From positions 1-64,000 of the forward strand of contig NZ_MRUL01000023.1 of assembly GCF_002006995.1 (NCBI RefSeq): 64,000 nt of DNA, in the 5' to 3' direction. The notes below the pieces were generated by a model, which did no database searches, was not told the DNA's origin, and was given only the letters and a program-made list of their open reading frames with translations. Source of the stretch: Izhakiella australiensis (GTDB lineage Bacteria > Pseudomonadota > Gammaproteobacteria > Enterobacterales > Enterobacteriaceae). This document shows positions 27,820-40,389 of this stretch, one piece after another; positions within the stretch are counted from its first letter, which is position 1, and the number at the start of each line of letters is the position of its first letter. A program made the position numbers and the translations under genes.

Positions 27820-28511
27820 CGCGGCACCGACGACTGCATTGTGGCCCACCACTCAGGGTCGGCAATGACTTCGCCTTCCTCGCCGATAACCGGCCTGGGC
27901 AATCCCTTCTGTCGTGCCACCCGCGCCAGTACCGGATAGCCGCCTTCAAACATCAGGCGCTGCTGCTCGCTGACGTCAAGGGTGCTTTGCTGGCGCTGAT
28001 ACATACCGGCAATCTGGCGCTGGCGCTGCGCTTCATACAGGATCAGCGCGCTGGCGACCGAAACGTTGAGCGACTGCACCATGCCAACCATGGGAATAAT
28101 AATCTGCCGGTCGGCCAGTGCCAGCGCCGTTTCGGTAATACCGGTTTTCTCCTGCCCCATCAGAATACAGGTTGGCAGGGTATAGTCGATTTCGCGAAAA
28201 TCGACCGCCTCGTCAGACAGATGAGTGGCGAGAATCTGCATCCGGCGGCCTTTGAGGTGCGCCACCGCATCGGTAATAGTGCGATGGGTTTTTACCTGAA
28301 CCCAGCTATTGCTGCCTGCGGCAGTGGACACCATAGTTCGCATACGATGGCCGGGCCAGACGGCGTGAACTTCATGAACGCCGACGGCGTCAGCGGTACG
28401 GATCACCGCCGAAACGTTGTGGGGCTTATGGACCTGCTCCATGCAGACCGTCAAATCGTGCTGACGGCTGGCGAGCATGGCGCGGATACGGGCGTGGCGT
28501 TGGCTGTTCAT
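27816..28511 (-). CDS. trmH: tRNA (guanosine-18)-2'-O-methyltransferase
   Basis: A 231-residue SPOUT-family methyltransferase that methylates the ribose of G18 in the D-loop of tRNAs. Motif 1 is NVSAVIRTADAVG, motif 2 is LMGQEKTGI, and the knot motif 3 is IPMVGMVQSLNVSVASALILYE. The C-terminal extension is as in the enterobacterial protein (229 in E. coli). It begins two bases after the spoT stop and overlaps recG by four bases. Confidence 0.96.
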   Translation of the reverse strand: MNSQRHARIRAMLASRQHDLTVCMEQVHKPHNVSAVIRTADAVGVHEVHAVWPGHRMRTMVSTAAGSNSWVQVKTHRTITDAVAHLKGRRMQILATHLSDEAVDFREIDYTLPTCILMGQEKTGITETALALADRQIIIPMVGMVQSLNVSVASALILYEAQRQRQIAGMYQRQQSTLDVSEQQRLMFEGGYPVLARVARQKGLPRPVIGEEGEVIADPEWWATMQSSVPR

Positions 28512-28512
28512 G

Positions 28513-30624
28513 CTAATTACGGTTGCGATGGACCTTGATCACATCTGGCATAACGCGAATTTTGCGCATGATGTTAGCCAGATGGATGCGATCGCGTGCG
28601 GTCAGGCGAATATAAGCGCTGTAAACGCGGCCATCTTTTTCTTCGGTATTCAGGCTCTGAATGTTCGAACCGGCAGTATTAATCGCCGCAGTCAGGTTAG
28701 CCAGTGCTCCCTGATGATTGAACATATCCACTTTAATTTCCGCCACGAATTCCTGGTCGGTCACCGTATCCCATTCGACCGCCATAAATTTTTCCGGCTC
28801 TTTTTGATAGCCGCGGATATTCCGGCAGGATTCGTGGTGTACCACCAGTCCTTTGCCGGGGCTAACATGCGCCACGATAGGATCGCCGGGGATAGGACGG
28901 CAGCATTTAGCGAAGGTGATCAGCACGCCGTCTGCGCCTTTAATCGGTAGCTTGCTGCGCGCGGCGGTATTCGGCGCAGGGATAGTAGGCTCTCCCTGCT
29001 GCAGATTCTTCGCCACCACCACGCTCATGGCGTTGCCGAGGCCAATTTCCGCCAGCAGATCGTCGAGGCTGGTCAGGCGCATGCGCTCCAGCTCTTTCTG
29101 AATATGTTCTGGTGGAATTTCAGCAAGCTTACGACTGCCGCCGAGGGCGTGATTAAGCAAGCGACGGCCAAGGTTAACGGAGTCTTCGCGCTTGAGGTTT
29201 TTCAGCATCTGGCGAATTTTTGAACGCGCACGCGAGCTGACCACGAAATTCAGCCAGGCGGCGTTAGGACGCGCGCCCGGGGCGGTGATTATTTCGATGG
29301 TTTGTCCGCTGGTCAGCGGCTGAGAAAGCGGATAGGGCTGGCGATCGACGCGAGCGCCAACGCAGGCGTGACCAATGTCGGTATGCACCGCGTAGGCAAA
29401 ATCGACCGGCGTGGCATCGGCCGGCAGTTCAACGATGCGTCCTTCCGGGGTGAAAACGTAAATCTCATCGGGAAACAGATCGGATTTTACGCTCTCAATA
29501 AATTCAAATGAACTCCCGGCGCTCTGCTGGAGCTCAAGCAGGCTCTGCATCCAGCGCTGCGCGCGGATCTGCGCCGTAGTGCTGGTTTCGCCCTGCTCTT
29601 TATAGGCCCAGTGCGCGGCAACCCCCATTTCAGCCATCTGATCCATATCTTCGGTGCGAATCTGCACCTCAACCGGCACGCCATGGGGGCCGATCATCGA
29701 GGTATGCAGTGACTGATATCCGTTAGCTTTGGGAATGGCAATATAGTCTTTAACCCGACCGGGGCGCGGTTTATACAGGCTGTGCATCTGGCCCATCACG
29801 CGGTAGCAGGTATCAACATCACGTACGATGACGCGAAAAGCGTAAATATCCATGATGGAATGAAAACGCTGCTCTTTGAGGTGCATTTTGCAGTAAATCG
29901 AGTAGAGGTGTTTTTCTCGTCCCGAAACGCGGCAGGCAATACCCGCTTCCTGCAAGCGACCATCGATTTCCGAAAGGATTTTCTGAATCATCTCTTTACG
30001 GTTGCCGCGGGCGGCTTTCACCACCTCTTTAATCACCCGGTAACGGTTGGGATGGAGCGCTTCAAAACCCAGCTCTTCCAGCTCGGTTTTCAGGTGATGA
30101 ATACCCAGTCTATGGGCCAGCGGGCTGTAAATTTCCAGCGTTTCGCGAGCGATGCGGCGGCGTTTATCCGGACGTAGCGCACCCAGCGTGCGCATATTAT
30201 GCGTTCTGTCGGCGAGCTTGATCAAAATGACGCGGATATCCTGCACCATTGCCATGATCATTTTACGGAAGTTTTCCGCCTGGGCTTCTTTCTTATCGCG
30301 GAAATTAAGCTTATCGAGTTTAGAAACGCCTTCTACCAGCTCAGCAACGCTTTTACCAAAAAGCTGTTCGAGATCCTGATAGGTTGCCGGCGTGTCTTCG
30401 ATAACATCGTGCAGCAGCGCGGCGATCAGCGTTTCGTGATCGAGCTTCATCTCGGCCAGAATGCAGGCAACGGCGACAGGATGGGTGATATAGGGCTCAC
30501 CGCTGGTACGTGTCTGACCCTCGTGGGCATCACGTGCAACAAGATAAGCCTGCTTGAGGCGCTTGATTTGCTCCTCAGGCAGGTATTTTTCAATCAGCTG
30601 ATTGAGACTTTCAAACAGATACAA
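28513..30624 (-). CDS. spoT: Bifunctional (p)ppGpp synthase/hydrolase SpoT
   Basis: A 703-residue alarmone enzyme. The N-terminal HD hydrolase domain contains HDVIEDTPATY (about residues 70-82). It is followed by the synthetase domain with YKPRPGRVKDYIAIPKANGYQSLH. A TGS domain (about 385-445) and a C-terminal ACT domain come after. Its main role in gammaproteobacteria is ppGpp breakdown and a response to carbon, fatty acid and iron limitation. Located 18 bases after rpoZ in the conserved operon. Confidence 0.97.
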   Translation of the reverse strand: MYLFESLNQLIEKYLPEEQIKRLKQAYLVARDAHEGQTRTSGEPYITHPVAVACILAEMKLDHETLIAALLHDVIEDTPATYQDLEQLFGKSVAELVEGVSKLDKLNFRDKKEAQAENFRKMIMAMVQDIRVILIKLADRTHNMRTLGALRPDKRRRIARETLEIYSPLAHRLGIHHLKTELEELGFEALHPNRYRVIKEVVKAARGNRKEMIQKILSEIDGRLQEAGIACRVSGREKHLYSIYCKMHLKEQRFHSIMDIYAFRVIVRDVDTCYRVMGQMHSLYKPRPGRVKDYIAIPKANGYQSLHTSMIGPHGVPVEVQIRTEDMDQMAEMGVAAHWAYKEQGETSTTAQIRAQRWMQSLLELQQSAGSSFEFIESVKSDLFPDEIYVFTPEGRIVELPADATPVDFAYAVHTDIGHACVGARVDRQPYPLSQPLTSGQTIEIITAPGARPNAAWLNFVVSSRARSKIRQMLKNLKREDSVNLGRRLLNHALGGSRKLAEIPPEHIQKELERMRLTSLDDLLAEIGLGNAMSVVVAKNLQQGEPTIPAPNTAARSKLPIKGADGVLITFAKCCRPIPGDPIVAHVSPGKGLVVHHESCRNIRGYQKEPEKFMAVEWDTVTDQEFVAEIKVDMFNHQGALANLTAAINTAGSNIQSLNTEEKDGRVYSAYIRLTARDRIHLANIMRKIRVMPDVIKVHRNRN

Positions 30625-30642
30625 GGGCGACCTGCGAAATAA

Positions 30643-30918
30643 TTAACGACGGCCTTCTGCAATCGCGGTAACAGCCTGCAGTTCTGCGGCTTCTTGCTCT
30701 TGCTGTTCCTGACGCTCACGCACGTCGAGAATACGACTGGTGATCAGACCCTCTTCAATTTCGCGCAGGGCAATGACGGTTGGCTTATCGTTTTCTTCCG
30801 GAACCAGCGGGTCTTTGCCATACGTCTGCATCTGGCGTGCGCGACGAGCCGCGACCAGAACCAGGTCAAAGCGGTTACCAATTTTTTCTACTGCGTCCTG
30901 TACGGTTACGCGTGCCAT
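30643..30918 (-). CDS. rpoZ: RNA polymerase omega subunit
   Basis: A 91-residue chaperone of the beta' subunit that also forms part of a ppGpp site. The [28 protein letters not shown] start and the [10 protein letters not shown] core are almost invariant. Length equals E. coli. It lies between gmk and spoT, so ppGpp metabolism and one of its targets share an operon. Confidence 0.98.
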   Translation of the reverse strand: MARVTVQDAVEKIGNRFDLVLVAARRARQMQTYGKDPLVPEENDKPTVIALREIEEGLITSRILDVRERQEQQEQEAAELQAVTAIAEGRR

Positions 30919-30971
30919 ATGTGTGCTACTCCACGGGTGACGAAAAGACTGGGCATCATACTGAAGTGGCT

Positions 30972-31778
<807 letters not shown>

Positions 31779-31807
31779 CTATCCGGCTGTCGCCGCCCAA
31801 TGAATGA

Positions 31808-34163
<2,356 letters not shown>

Positions 34164-34442
34164 AATGACTCCTGCGAACCGGCGTGCAGCGTACTGATTT
34201 CGCCTGAATCAGGCGACTGATATTTTTTAATTTGTAGCCACTCAGATAACTTTTGCTTATTACAGAATAGCGATTTTAGCCTTTGGTATGGTTTTTCAGA
34301 CATAAGAATAAATAAAAAAACCGTTCTGCCTGTCGGAAAAACTGGCGCTCCTGGCATAATTTTTATTTGCCGCTGCGCGTTCAGGCTAAGCTGATTGACG
34401 CGCAAGAATAAAATTTTTCTGTCCCTACAAGAGTAAACATCG

Positions 34443-35243
34443 ATGAAAAAACAGCTTAGCGAACGCCGGTTTAAATACGCATTAACGTTAGTACTAATGC
34501 TCTTTTCCTCCCTGTCAGCAGCGCGGGAAACCACGCTGACCGTCTTCTGTTCCGGCGGGTTAATGGGCGTACTGCAGCAGCTGGCGCCCGCCTGGCAGCA
34601 GCGTAGTGGGGTGCGCTTACAGATAGAGTCTGCTCCCTCAATGGGCAGTACGCCGCAGAGTATTCCTCAGCGCCTTGCCCATCACCAGCAGGCTGACGTG
34701 CTGGTGATGGTTGACGACGGTATTAAGCCGCTGGTCGAGCATAAATGGGTCAGCCTCAACAATCGCGTTCCGTTGGCGAATTCATACGTTGCGCTGGCAA
34801 TACCAGCCGGAAAGAAAAAGCCTGATATCTCTACGCCAGATAAGCTAAAAGCGGTGCTCTTAAAGGCGCATCATGTTGCTTATTCCGATAGCGCCAGTGG
34901 TCGCTACGTTTCTGAAAGTCTGTATAAAAAGCTTGGCATTGAACGGCAAATGGCGGCTAAATCGGAAATGATACCGGCAACGCCGGTAGGGAAAATTGTT
35001 GCCAGCGGTAAAGCAGACGTCGGTTTCCAACAGCTTTCGGAGCTGCAGGTGGTGAAGGGGATTACGGTGGTTGGTTTGATTCCCGACTCGCTGCAAAAAA
35101 CGACGCTGTATTCGGCTATTCCGCTGGATAACAGCGCACATCCTTCACAGGCGCGCGACTTTATTCATTACCTTTCTTCTGCGCATGTTGCCAGTATTAT
35201 CCGGCAGAAGGGGATGTCTCCTTTAAATCAGCAGACCAACTAA
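34443..35243 (+). CDS. Periplasmic ModA-like substrate-binding protein without a transporter
   Basis: A 266-residue protein with a Sec signal peptide (about residues 1-27) and a type II periplasmic binding fold. It resembles molybdate-binding ModA: an N-terminal TLTVFCSGGLMGVLQQL, a middle AYSDSASGRYVSESLYKKLG and a GKADVGFQQLSEL near the C-terminus. No permease or ATPase is adjacent, so it is an orphan that either shares another transporter or acts as a sensor or scavenger. Ligand unknown. 47 bases separate it from the following DJ-1-family gene, so the two may be co-transcribed. Confidence 0.82.
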   Translation: MKKQLSERRFKYALTLVLMLFSSLSAARETTLTVFCSGGLMGVLQQLAPAWQQRSGVRLQIESAPSMGSTPQSIPQRLAHHQQADVLVMVDDGIKPLVEHKWVSLNNRVPLANSYVALAIPAGKKKPDISTPDKLKAVLLKAHHVAYSDSASGRYVSESLYKKLGIERQMAAKSEMIPATPVGKIVASGKADVGFQQLSELQVVKGITVVGLIPDSLQKTTLYSAIPLDNSAHPSQARDFIHYLSSAHVASIIRQKGMSPLNQQTN

Positions 35244-35290
35244 TCCGCGGCAAACTTTTGCGGCATATTTACCGGCCGCCAGGAGAGAGT

Positions 35291-35974
35291 ATGAAGATTG
35301 TGATCCCGATTTATCCGGGTGTTACTCAGCTTGATTTTACCGGCCCCCACCAGTTTTTCAGCCGCCTGCCTGATGCCGAGGTAATTGTCGCCTCTGAGGG
35401 AGGCGCGTCGATTGAGGCCAGCGGCATGGTATTTAGCGGATTACATGATCTGAGCGCTGTTAACGATTGTGATTTACTGTGCGTTCCTGGCGGGAACGGC
35501 TGCCTGCTGGCCATTGCCAGTGAGGTTTTTATGGCGCAGCTTATCCGGCTGAGCAAAAGTGCGCGCTATATCACTTCCGTTTGTACCGGCTCGCTGATCC
35601 TCGCAGCGGCAGGGCTGCTGGAAAATAAGCGTGCCACCAGTCACTGGGCATGGCGTGAAAGACTGGCTTGTTTTGGCGCAATCCCGGACGCCGGACGCGT
35701 TGTGAAAGATGGCAATATCATTACCGGCGCGGGCGTAACAGCGGGTATCGATTTTGCGCTGGTGGTGATTGCTGAAATCTATGGCGAAGAGATGGCTCAG
35801 CGCATTCAGCTGGGGTTAGAGTACTCGCCCGCGCCGCCATTTGCCGCAGGCGAACCAGATACTGCGCCCGCTGATGTTGCCGAGCACATGCGGGCGCAAA
35901 TGGTTGCCAGCAGCGCAGAGCGCTGTAGCGATCCACGTTTACCGCTGGCGTTGCGTCAGAAGCTGCTGATTTAG
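35291..35974 (+). CDS. inhA: DJ-1/PfpI family protein, isonitrile hydratase-like
   Basis: A 227-residue cytoplasmic protein resembling Pseudomonas isonitrile hydratase InhA, which converts isonitriles to N-formamides. The nucleophile elbow ITSVCTGSLIL has Cys98, the N-terminal acidic residue lies in TQLDFTGP (Asp15), and LEYSPAPPFAAGEPDTAP matches the InhA C-terminal region. The ATG at 35291 has an AGGAGAG site. DJ-1 relatives also include glyoxalases and chaperones, so substrate is uncertain. It follows an orphan binding protein and precedes, on the other strand, an ABC exporter. Confidence 0.8.
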   Translation: MKIVIPIYPGVTQLDFTGPHQFFSRLPDAEVIVASEGGASIEASGMVFSGLHDLSAVNDCDLLCVPGGNGCLLAIASEVFMAQLIRLSKSARYITSVCTGSLILAAAGLLENKRATSHWAWRERLACFGAIPDAGRVVKDGNIITGAGVTAGIDFALVVIAEIYGEEMAQRIQLGLEYSPAPPFAAGEPDTAPADVAEHMRAQMVASSAERCSDPRLPLALRQKLLI

Positions 35975-36003
35975 CCTGCTGATTTTTAGCGGCCAGTCTC
36001 TCG

Positions 36004-37614
36004 CTATTGCCTGCTCGGTAGCGGTACCCACTGGCCCATTTCAAGCTTCAACAGCCGGTCGGCCAGCTGAAAGTAGCGGTCGTCATGGGTTATTACCACC
36101 ACCGTTTTTCCTTCCGCTTTCAGCATCGGCAACAGCGTCGTATAGAAGAATGCCTTAAATTCAGGGTCCTGATCGGCGGCCCACTCATCAAACAGGCAAA
36201 ACGGCCGCGACTCCAGCCATACCAGCAGTAATGCCAGTCTTTTACGCTGCCCCTGCGAGAGGGCGATGGTGGAAAAGCGCCCGTCGCGCAGGCTGACTTT
36301 TTGATCCAGACGCAGGCGTTGAAGCAGACTGTCGGCTTTCTTAATGACGGCTTCGCTGGGGTCCTCGATTTCATCAAACAGGAAGAAATCGTTGAAAATC
36401 GCGGAGAAGTGCTGGCGATAAACTTCCCAGTCCTGTGGCGCTATTTTGCTGCCATTAAGTATGATCTCACCGGCGTCCGGCGGATATAGCCCAACGAGCA
36501 GATGGGCGAAGGTGGTTTTTCCGCTGCCGTTGCCTCCGGTGATGAACACTAACTCTCCGGGCTGAAAACTCACGTTCAGCGGCCCGAGAACAAAGGGTTT
36601 ATCATCTTCACCGCGATAGTGATAGAGGACGTTGCACAGCTCGAGGCTTTCCAGCGCCGGCGGTGCCGTCAGGCTGCGCAAAGCTTCCGGGGTCAGCGAC
36701 CGGCGGATCTCCTCAATGCGCTGTAGGGCTATGCGCGCGCTGCCGATGGTTGGCAATGCGCCAAGAAGGCCCTCTACCGGCACGATCATGTAGAGGAACA
36801 CCAGCGTATAACCTGTCAGCACTGCCGGGTCGAGGCTGATATAACCACGCAGCAGAAAAAGTACGCTGCCGATGAAGAGAAAGAACAGCAAGCTGCCCCA
36901 GACCGCCGCCCATGCAAACAGCACATAACCGCGAGTGCGTTCAACGCGCACCTGTTCGATATTTTCGGCGAGCGCTCCCTGTACAAAGCGCCGGCGGCGG
37001 TGTGGATTAAGTTTGTATTCCCGTCCGCCATCAAATAAATTTTTAATCTGCTCAATCAGCGTTGCTTCGCGGTTACGCGAACTGTGCAGCAGGGCAATCG
37101 CCTGGCGGTGGGTAAAATGGTAGCCCAGTCCGCCCAGTAGCATGGCGACAATCGCCATCGCCAGCACCGGCAAGGAAAGAAAACCCAGGTAGATGAGGCT
37201 GCCGCCGATTACCGCGCTGTAAATGAGCAGATTAGGCAGGTTAACAAACAGAACCACCAACGTATCCAGATCCTGCGTCACCACCGCCAGCACGCGTGAT
37301 ACCCCGGTTTTCTCCATATCCCGCCACGCCGCCTCGCTGCTGTTATGGGTAACTTGACTGCGCAACGTAGCTTTGAGCCGCTGACCGAGATACATAAAGG
37401 TGGTCTGGGAAATCAGGCGGCCAGATAGCATTGCCAGCATGAGTAAAAGAAACTGACCGCCGGGGCGCAGCAGATCCGCATCGTCGGGCAGATGGATGCT
37501 GCTGTTGATTAATGCCAGCAGCGATGCATTACTCAATCCGCTTATCAGCCCCGCACACACTGCCAGTAATAACCAGCCGTAGATCCCTTTTGCCAGCGTA
37601 AACAATAACTTCAT
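36004..37614 (-). CDS. Cyclic-peptide/siderophore-type ABC exporter (SyrD/PvdE/YojI family)
   Basis: A 536-residue half-transporter with a fused membrane domain (six helices, about 1-300) and ATPase domain (about 330-536). Walker A is GGNGSGKTT, the signature is LSQGQRKRLAL, Walker B is CLFDEWAADQD and the switch histidine lies in ITHDD. The phrase FDEWAADQDPEF marks the SyrD/YojI family, which exports cyclic peptides, microcin J25 or siderophore precursors. No biosynthetic gene is adjacent. Divergent from an AraC regulator, with a Fur-box-like sequence between. Confidence 0.88.
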   Translation of the reverse strand: MKLLFTLAKGIYGWLLLAVCAGLISGLSNASLLALINSSIHLPDDADLLRPGGQFLLLMLAMLSGRLISQTTFMYLGQRLKATLRSQVTHNSSEAAWRDMEKTGVSRVLAVVTQDLDTLVVLFVNLPNLLIYSAVIGGSLIYLGFLSLPVLAMAIVAMLLGGLGYHFTHRQAIALLHSSRNREATLIEQIKNLFDGGREYKLNPHRRRRFVQGALAENIEQVRVERTRGYVLFAWAAVWGSLLFFLFIGSVLFLLRGYISLDPAVLTGYTLVFLYMIVPVEGLLGALPTIGSARIALQRIEEIRRSLTPEALRSLTAPPALESLELCNVLYHYRGEDDKPFVLGPLNVSFQPGELVFITGGNGSGKTTFAHLLVGLYPPDAGEIILNGSKIAPQDWEVYRQHFSAIFNDFFLFDEIEDPSEAVIKKADSLLQRLRLDQKVSLRDGRFSTIALSQGQRKRLALLLVWLESRPFCLFDEWAADQDPEFKAFFYTTLLPMLKAEGKTVVVITHDDRYFQLADRLLKLEMGQWVPLPSRQ

Positions 37615-37727
37615 AATTTAACCTTTTTATTGTGTTTAATCCGTCGGCCTGTACGGCGGCCACGCATCAACGGGGGAGGCAGCAGTGGTACGGCGATCCC
37701 ATTTTTTTATTATTCAAACAATGGGAT

Positions 37728-37746
37728 AAAAATGATAATCATTGCT
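37728..37746. promoter_or_regulatory. Fur-box-like sequence
   Basis: The core ATGATAATCAT (37732-37742) is perfectly symmetrical, and the 19-base window matches the Fur consensus at about 14 positions by eye. It lies 114 bases upstream of the exporter start. The rest of the 306-base divergent region has only AT-rich promoter-like sequence. Confidence 0.6.
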
Positions 37747-37920
37747 CTTTTTGAGGAAAGCGGTTCTGTGTCAGAATGACGATATTTGATGGTATTTTGT
37801 CTCTATTCGGAGGCAGATTGGCCGTCAGCGAAATAAATGGCGTAAATGGCTGGCATCGGACGGGCGGGCGACAAGCCGAACAGTATCTGCAACACCTTAC
37901 CGACAGCGGGAACGCAAACC

Positions 37921-38664
37921 ATGATTGATGCTATTCGAACTCTGCGTTATTCGCAGGAGGGCCAGGAACCCATGCATGCTCACCAGCAGGGACAGCTGAT
38001 CATACTCGCATGCGGCGTTGCCCGGGTGCGTGCGGCGCATCAGCTTTGGGCGCTGGTACCGGGCCAGGCGCTGTGGATTCCCGGTGGGGCGGTGCATGAG
38101 CTGCAGGCAATCGTACCGCTGATGACGCACAATATTTACCTTACCGCCGAGGCGTCCCGGCGCTTTGGCAGCGAATTTAAGGGGCTGCAAGCTACGCCGT
38201 TGCTCAATGAGCTGGTTGAGGCCCGGCTGGGTGGCGGAAATGATCCGCAGCGCCACGAGCTGCTATCGAAGCTGATCCTCAGCGAGCTACAGCGCCTGCC
38301 TGCTTTAACGCTCTGCCATCTGACGCTGCCGCAGGATCGCCGTACGCGCCTGTTGTGCGACGCCCTTTGTGCATCGCCCGCGCACGGTGAAACCCTGGCG
38401 TGGTGGAGTAAAACGGTAGGGGCCAGCGAGCGAACGCTGGCACGATTATTTCGTGAAGAGACCCGGATGAGCTTCTCAGAATGGCGTCAGCAGCTGCGGC
38501 TGGTTGAAGCTATTTTTCATTTGGCGCGCGGGGCGACTATTGCCTCGCTGGCGCTGGAAATGGGTTATAAAACTCCCAGCGCGTTTATCGCTATGTTCAA
38601 AAAGCGGCTGGGGGTGTCTCCCCAGCGCTATCTGCGTCCGACCACTCAGATAAACAGCGAATAG
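37921..38664 (+). CDS. AraC-family transcriptional regulator
   Basis: A 247-residue regulator with an N-terminal cupin sensor domain (PMHAHQQGQLI and WIPGGAVHEL) and a C-terminal double helix-turn-helix (about 150-245; GASERTLARLFREETRMSFSEWRQQ and MGYKTPSAFIAMFKKRLGVSPQRYL). The layout is that of one-component AraC regulators such as NimR, which control efflux genes. The frame is open from 37846, and the ATG at 37921 was preferred because it begins the cupin domain, though its ribosome site is modest. It probably controls the divergent exporter. Its end overlaps sdaC by 19 bases. Confidence 0.85.
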   Translation: MIDAIRTLRYSQEGQEPMHAHQQGQLIILACGVARVRAAHQLWALVPGQALWIPGGAVHELQAIVPLMTHNIYLTAEASRRFGSEFKGLQATPLLNELVEARLGGGNDPQRHELLSKLILSELQRLPALTLCHLTLPQDRRTRLLCDALCASPAHGETLAWWSKTVGASERTLARLFREETRMSFSEWRQQLRLVEAIFHLARGATIASLALEMGYKTPSAFIAMFKKRLGVSPQRYLRPTTQINSE

Positions 38665-39932
38665 GAAATCGCGGAAATTGCGATCAGGCCTATCAGCACC
38701 ACGAAGGCGTTGCTGATGTGGCCGCTGTATTTACGCATCGCGGGCACTTTCGCAATGGCGTACATCGGCATCAAAAACAGGATCATCGCAATCACCGGTC
38801 CGCCCAGCGTTTCAATGATAGTCAGTACGTTAGGATTCAACGTCGCCACCAGCCAGGTGGTGAGCAGCATGAATAAAGCCGTCAGGCGATTCAGCTTGCT
38901 GTGCTCAATGTGTTTCCCCCGGCTGTGCAGCATTTTATTCACTACGCCGTTAAAACCTTCCCGCGCCCCAAGGTAGTGGCCAAGAAATGATTTTGAGATA
39001 GCTATCATCGCGATAAACGGCGCGACCCAGGCGATGAAAGGCGCATGGAAGTGATTAGCCAGGTAGGAAAGGATGGTAATATTCTGCGCTTTAGCCTGCG
39101 CCAGATCGGCGGGCGACAGGCAAAATACGCAGCTAAAAACAAACAGCATAACGGTGAAGACCATCATGATGTGGGCAAACATCAGGATGCGGCTGCATTT
39201 CTGCTCCGCTTGCTCGCCGTATTCATTGCGTTTAGCGACCGAAAAGGAAGAGATGATCGGTGAATGGTTAAATGAGAACACCATTACCGGAATGGTCAGC
39301 CACAGCGTTTTCCACAGACCGCCGCCCGCCTGTGGCGTGCTAAACGATACCGTTTGCAGCGCGCTTAAGTTCCAGTGGGGGATCAAATAGAGCGCCAGCA
39401 GCGTCAGCGCTATCACGAACGGAAAGACCAGCAAACTCATTGCCTTAACTATCATCTGTTCGCCAAGGCGCACGATGGTCATCAGGCCGACAATCAGAAT
39501 CAGCGCCAGCAGGGCGCGCGGCGGTGCCGGCATATGCATCTGATGGGTGATAAAGCTTTCAACGGTGTTGGTAATCGCCACGCTGTAGGTCAACAAAATC
39601 GGGTAAATGGCAAAGAAGTAAAGCAGCGTGATGACCTTACCCATGCCGCTGCCAAAGTGCTCTTCAACGACTTCAGTAATATCGTCCCCGGAATTTTTAC
39701 CTGAAAGGACGAAGCGGGTCAGTCCACGATGAGAATAATAGGTCATCGGAAAGGCGATGATCGCCATGACAATCAGTGGAATCATACCGCCCAGGCCCGC
39801 TTGAATCGGCAGAAACAGCACGCCTGCTCCGATTGCCGTTCCATACAGACCTAGCATCCAGATGGTGTCGGTTCTGCGCCATGTTCCCCGGCGTGTGCTG
39901 ACCTCAATCGGATGCGTTTGCGTAGTATCCAT
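38646..39932 (-). CDS. sdaC: Serine:proton symporter SdaC
   Basis: A 428-residue inner-membrane HAAAP-family transporter with about 11 helices. Almost every segment matches E. coli SdaC (429): MLGLYGTAIGAGVLFLP, HRGLTRFVLSGK, ITEVVEEHFG, VFSFNHSPIISSF and SFLGHYLGAREGFNG. In E. coli it is followed by the serine deaminase gene sdaB. Here sdaB is absent and an AraC gene converges instead. A CAGGAGA site precedes the start. Confidence 0.92.
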   Translation of the reverse strand: MDTTQTHPIEVSTRRGTWRRTDTIWMLGLYGTAIGAGVLFLPIQAGLGGMIPLIVMAIIAFPMTYYSHRGLTRFVLSGKNSGDDITEVVEEHFGSGMGKVITLLYFFAIYPILLTYSVAITNTVESFITHQMHMPAPPRALLALILIVGLMTIVRLGEQMIVKAMSLLVFPFVIALTLLALYLIPHWNLSALQTVSFSTPQAGGGLWKTLWLTIPVMVFSFNHSPIISSFSVAKRNEYGEQAEQKCSRILMFAHIMMVFTVMLFVFSCVFCLSPADLAQAKAQNITILSYLANHFHAPFIAWVAPFIAMIAISKSFLGHYLGAREGFNGVVNKMLHSRGKHIEHSKLNRLTALFMLLTTWLVATLNPNVLTIIETLGGPVIAMILFLMPMYAIAKVPAMRKYSGHISNAFVVLIGLIAISAISYSLFI

Positions 39933-40389
39933 ACGTTTCTCCTGAAATCTCTGCTATCCATCATATCTGGATATAAATAATGTTAAGTGTTGTTAGGGAA
40001 AAATAATATTTTATTAATTTCTAATTATTTGATTTTTAATCCCGTAAAAGCGCATGAAAGATATCCTGAAGCACGTCGATTGAAAGTGATCGGGATCCCA
40101 TTTCTTTTTTTAGAATCAGTCTATTGCAGATTAAATTGAGACTTATTGCGCAAGATCAGCTCCTGCCGTAGCAGAGAGGAGGGGGAGCCAGCTTGCGCTG
40201 TGGGTTGACCGGGGATGACGTTACGTAACAGCCAGGGTGATTAAATATTTTTTGCGAGATTAATCACGTTATTTTGATCCGGATTCGATACCGCAAAATG
40301 TGAGCGCTCTCGATCACCTTCACGGCGGATTTGCCTAGTATAACGATTAGGTTGTACATAGTTGTCTATAGACGACTCAGGATGTTCAG
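39933..40389. promoter_or_regulatory. Divergent region between sdaC and the PTS operon
   Basis: About 460 bases with no gene. It contains the perfect palindrome GTTACGTAAC (40220-40229) and the inverted repeat GTGATTAA / TTAATCAC (40237-40267). Next to the PTS regulator it contains GTTGTCTATAGACGAC (40361-40376), one mismatch from a perfect palindrome and of the GntR/HutC operator type. The last sits directly upstream of the regulator's GTG start at 40390. Confidence 0.6.

Noticed and set aside
40292-40322. CRP site or lac-type operator (AAATGTGAGCGCTCTCGATCACC)
   Set aside because: The two half-sites TGTGA and TCAC are separated by 10 bases instead of 6, and the right half is incomplete.
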